In this document: one piece after another, positions 63,180 to 64,000 of the stretch
How the letters are laid out: each line of letters begins with the position of its first letter
Numbering within the stretch: position 1 is the first letter of the stretch
Assembly (NCBI GenBank): GCA_033549365.1
Contig: JAWSUF010000003.1
Span: 248,001 to 312,000 of the forward strand
Length of the DNA stretch: 64,000 nt
Origin: Acidobacteriota bacterium
GTDB taxonomy: Bacteria > Acidobacteriota > Aminicenantia > Aminicenantales > Saccharicenantaceae
Direction of reading: 5' to 3'
Made by a program: the position numbers and the translations under genes
The notes under the pieces: model-generated
The model's input: the letters and a program-made list of their open reading frames with translations, nothing else
Database searches by the model: none
Told to the model about the DNA's origin: nothing

Positions 63180-63218
63180 AAAGCCCCGGGCGCCCGGCGC
63201 CCGGGGCTTTTCTTTTTT
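63180..63218 (+). terminator. Terminator of groES-groEL
   Basis: A 13-bp stem (AAAGCCCCGGGCG with CGCCCGGGGCTTT) encloses a 5-base loop and is followed by TCTTTTTT. Confidence 0.92.
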
Positions 63219-63236
63219 CGCCCCCCGACTCTGTGC

Positions 63237-63242
63237 TATATT
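63237..63242 (+). promoter_or_regulatory. Extended -10 box before the LptF/G gene
   Basis: TGC followed by TATATT at 63237-63242. The ATG lies 28 bases downstream. No clear -35 box. Confidence 0.4.
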
Positions 63243-63270
63243 AGCCGGGACCGTTCCGGAGTCACGGCCT

Positions 63271-64000
63271 ATGTTGAAGCGCGTCGACCGATACATCCTC
63301 AAGGAAATCTTTCCGCCCTTTTTCCTGGGGCTTGTCCTCTATGCCTTTGTCCTTATGATGAACCAGATCCTCATCCTGTCCGAGCTGTTCATCGCCAAAG
63401 GCGTCTCTCTCGGAACGGCGCTCGAGGTTCTGGGTTTGCTCCTGCCCTCGATCCTGGCTTTCGCCGTTCCCATGGCCGTTCTCATGGGAATTCTGGCCGG
63501 GTTGAGCCGCCTGTCCACGGACCTCGAGATCACGGCCTTTAAAACCCTGGGGATCGGTTACGGGCGCATCGCCCGCCCCCTCCTGATCTTCGCTTTTGCG
63601 GGCTGGCTTGTGACCTCCGGGCTTGTCCATTATGTGGCCCCTCGCGCCAACCACCGCTGGGTTCAGACTGTGTCGCAATCGGTCCTGGCCAAGGTCCGCA
63701 TCGAGATCGCTCCCCGGACCTTCGATGAATCCATCCCCGGCATGGTGCTGTTTGTCCAGGACATCGCCCGGCGCGGGGAATGGGAAAACATCTTCGTCCA
63801 CATGTCGCGGCCTCCCGACGAACCCAGAACAATCCTGGCCCGGCGCGGCCGGCTGAACATCTATCCCGAAAAGAAAAGAGGCGCACTCGAGCTGTTCGAC
63901 GGCACCGTCCACAGCGTCAGCCTGACCGAACCCGGAACTTACGGAGTGACGTTATTTGAGCGTCTGGACGAAGAGGTCGACATCGAAGGCGTCTTTGCCT
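63271..64000 (+). CDS. LptF/LptG-family LPS export permease, N-terminal part
   Basis: The frame is open from the ATG at 63271 to the window end (243 codons seen). KRVDRYILKEIFPPFFLGLV, ILILSELFIAKGVSLGTALE, PSILAFAVPMAVLMGIL and DLEITAFKTLGI are characteristic of the YjgP/YjgQ family. Three membrane segments are followed by the start of the periplasmic beta-jellyroll (RIEIAPRTFDE ... VLFVQDIARRG). With LptB it would extract LPS from the inner membrane. LptF is favoured over LptG, with modest certainty. Confidence 0.88.
   Translation, partial: MLKRVDRYILKEIFPPFFLGLVLYAFVLMMNQILILSELFIAKGVSLGTALEVLGLLLPSILAFAVPMAVLMGILAGLSRLSTDLEITAFKTLGIGYGRIARPLLIFAFAGWLVTSGLVHYVAPRANHRWVQTVSQSVLAKVRIEIAPRTFDESIPGMVLFVQDIARRGEWENIFVHMSRPPDEPRTILARRGRLNIYPEKKRGALELFDGTVHSVSLTEPGTYGVTLFERLDEEVDIEGVFA

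Overview
This is a GC-rich bacterial chromosome segment with tightly packed genes, many start/stop overlaps of the ATGA or GTGA type and frequent GTG/TTG starts. The mix suggests an anaerobic or microaerophilic, didermic, saccharolytic heterotroph: an LpxR-like lipid A deacylase, LptB and an LptF/G permease (outer membrane), class II ribonucleotide reductase, desulfoferrodoxin, rubrerythrin and a DsrM/DsrK-like membrane redox pair. A GWxTD lipoprotein and helix-turn-helix/membrane/TPR proteins point towards the Acidobacteriota/Aminicenantes side of the tree. That placement is inference, because no rRNA gene is present.

Layout. 1-5734: end of an LpxR-like gene, then the ribosome-maturation operon rpsP-khpA-rimM-trmD-rplS-rnhB and a long TPR gene. 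5756-11343: fucosidase and GWxTD lipoprotein, a sigma-54 activator, a small zinc-ribbon protein and an NhaC antiporter preceded by an unexpected intrinsic terminator. 11612-14302: GT81-type glycosyltransferase, aberrant PlsC-like acyltransferase and HAD phosphatase. 14317-17595: radical SAM/SPASM protein, a 67-residue peptide and a membrane HTH-TPR protein, the best candidate here for an undescribed peptide-modification system. 17719-26804: nrdJ, a URO-D protein with a second membrane HTH protein (FG-GAP sensor), the DsrMK-like pair, and fur with a trans-sulfuration enzyme under a Fur box. 27024-36691: carbohydrate and peptide catabolism (GH127-type arabinofuranosidase, KDPG aldolase, KDG kinase, amidohydrolase, M28 peptidase, xylulokinase) plus desulfoferrodoxin. 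36974-40427: a carotenoid/isoprenoid operon crtZ-ispH-crtI(scar)-crtB-GGPP synthase in which the desaturase has lost almost all of its coding sequence.

40788-49247: rubrerythrin, RarD-type transporter, a PaeR7I/XhoI-like restriction-modification pair, hutH, a PadR-controlled membrane protein, a tRNA-Val(CAC) beside a tandem intergenic repeat, and a zinc-ribbon membrane protein. 49504-57597 (minus strand): lptB; a polysaccharide set (two GT4 enzymes, radical SAM, polysaccharide pyruvyl transferase); metallophosphoesterase; lipA; rpsU; and an Asp/Glu racemase. 57699-64000: laccase-domain protein, purC-PHP-cvpA-Fis-like operon, groES-groEL behind two CIRCE-like operators, and the start of an LptF/G permease.

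At least five genes have a good sigma-70 promoter whose -10 box ends only 5 to 9 bases before the start codon with no ribosome-binding site, so leaderless transcripts look common. Several pieces of decay are visible: the crtI deletion scar, an orphan gene tail with a 20-bp inverted repeat, and an inverted remnant of the zinc-ribbon protein's membrane tail.
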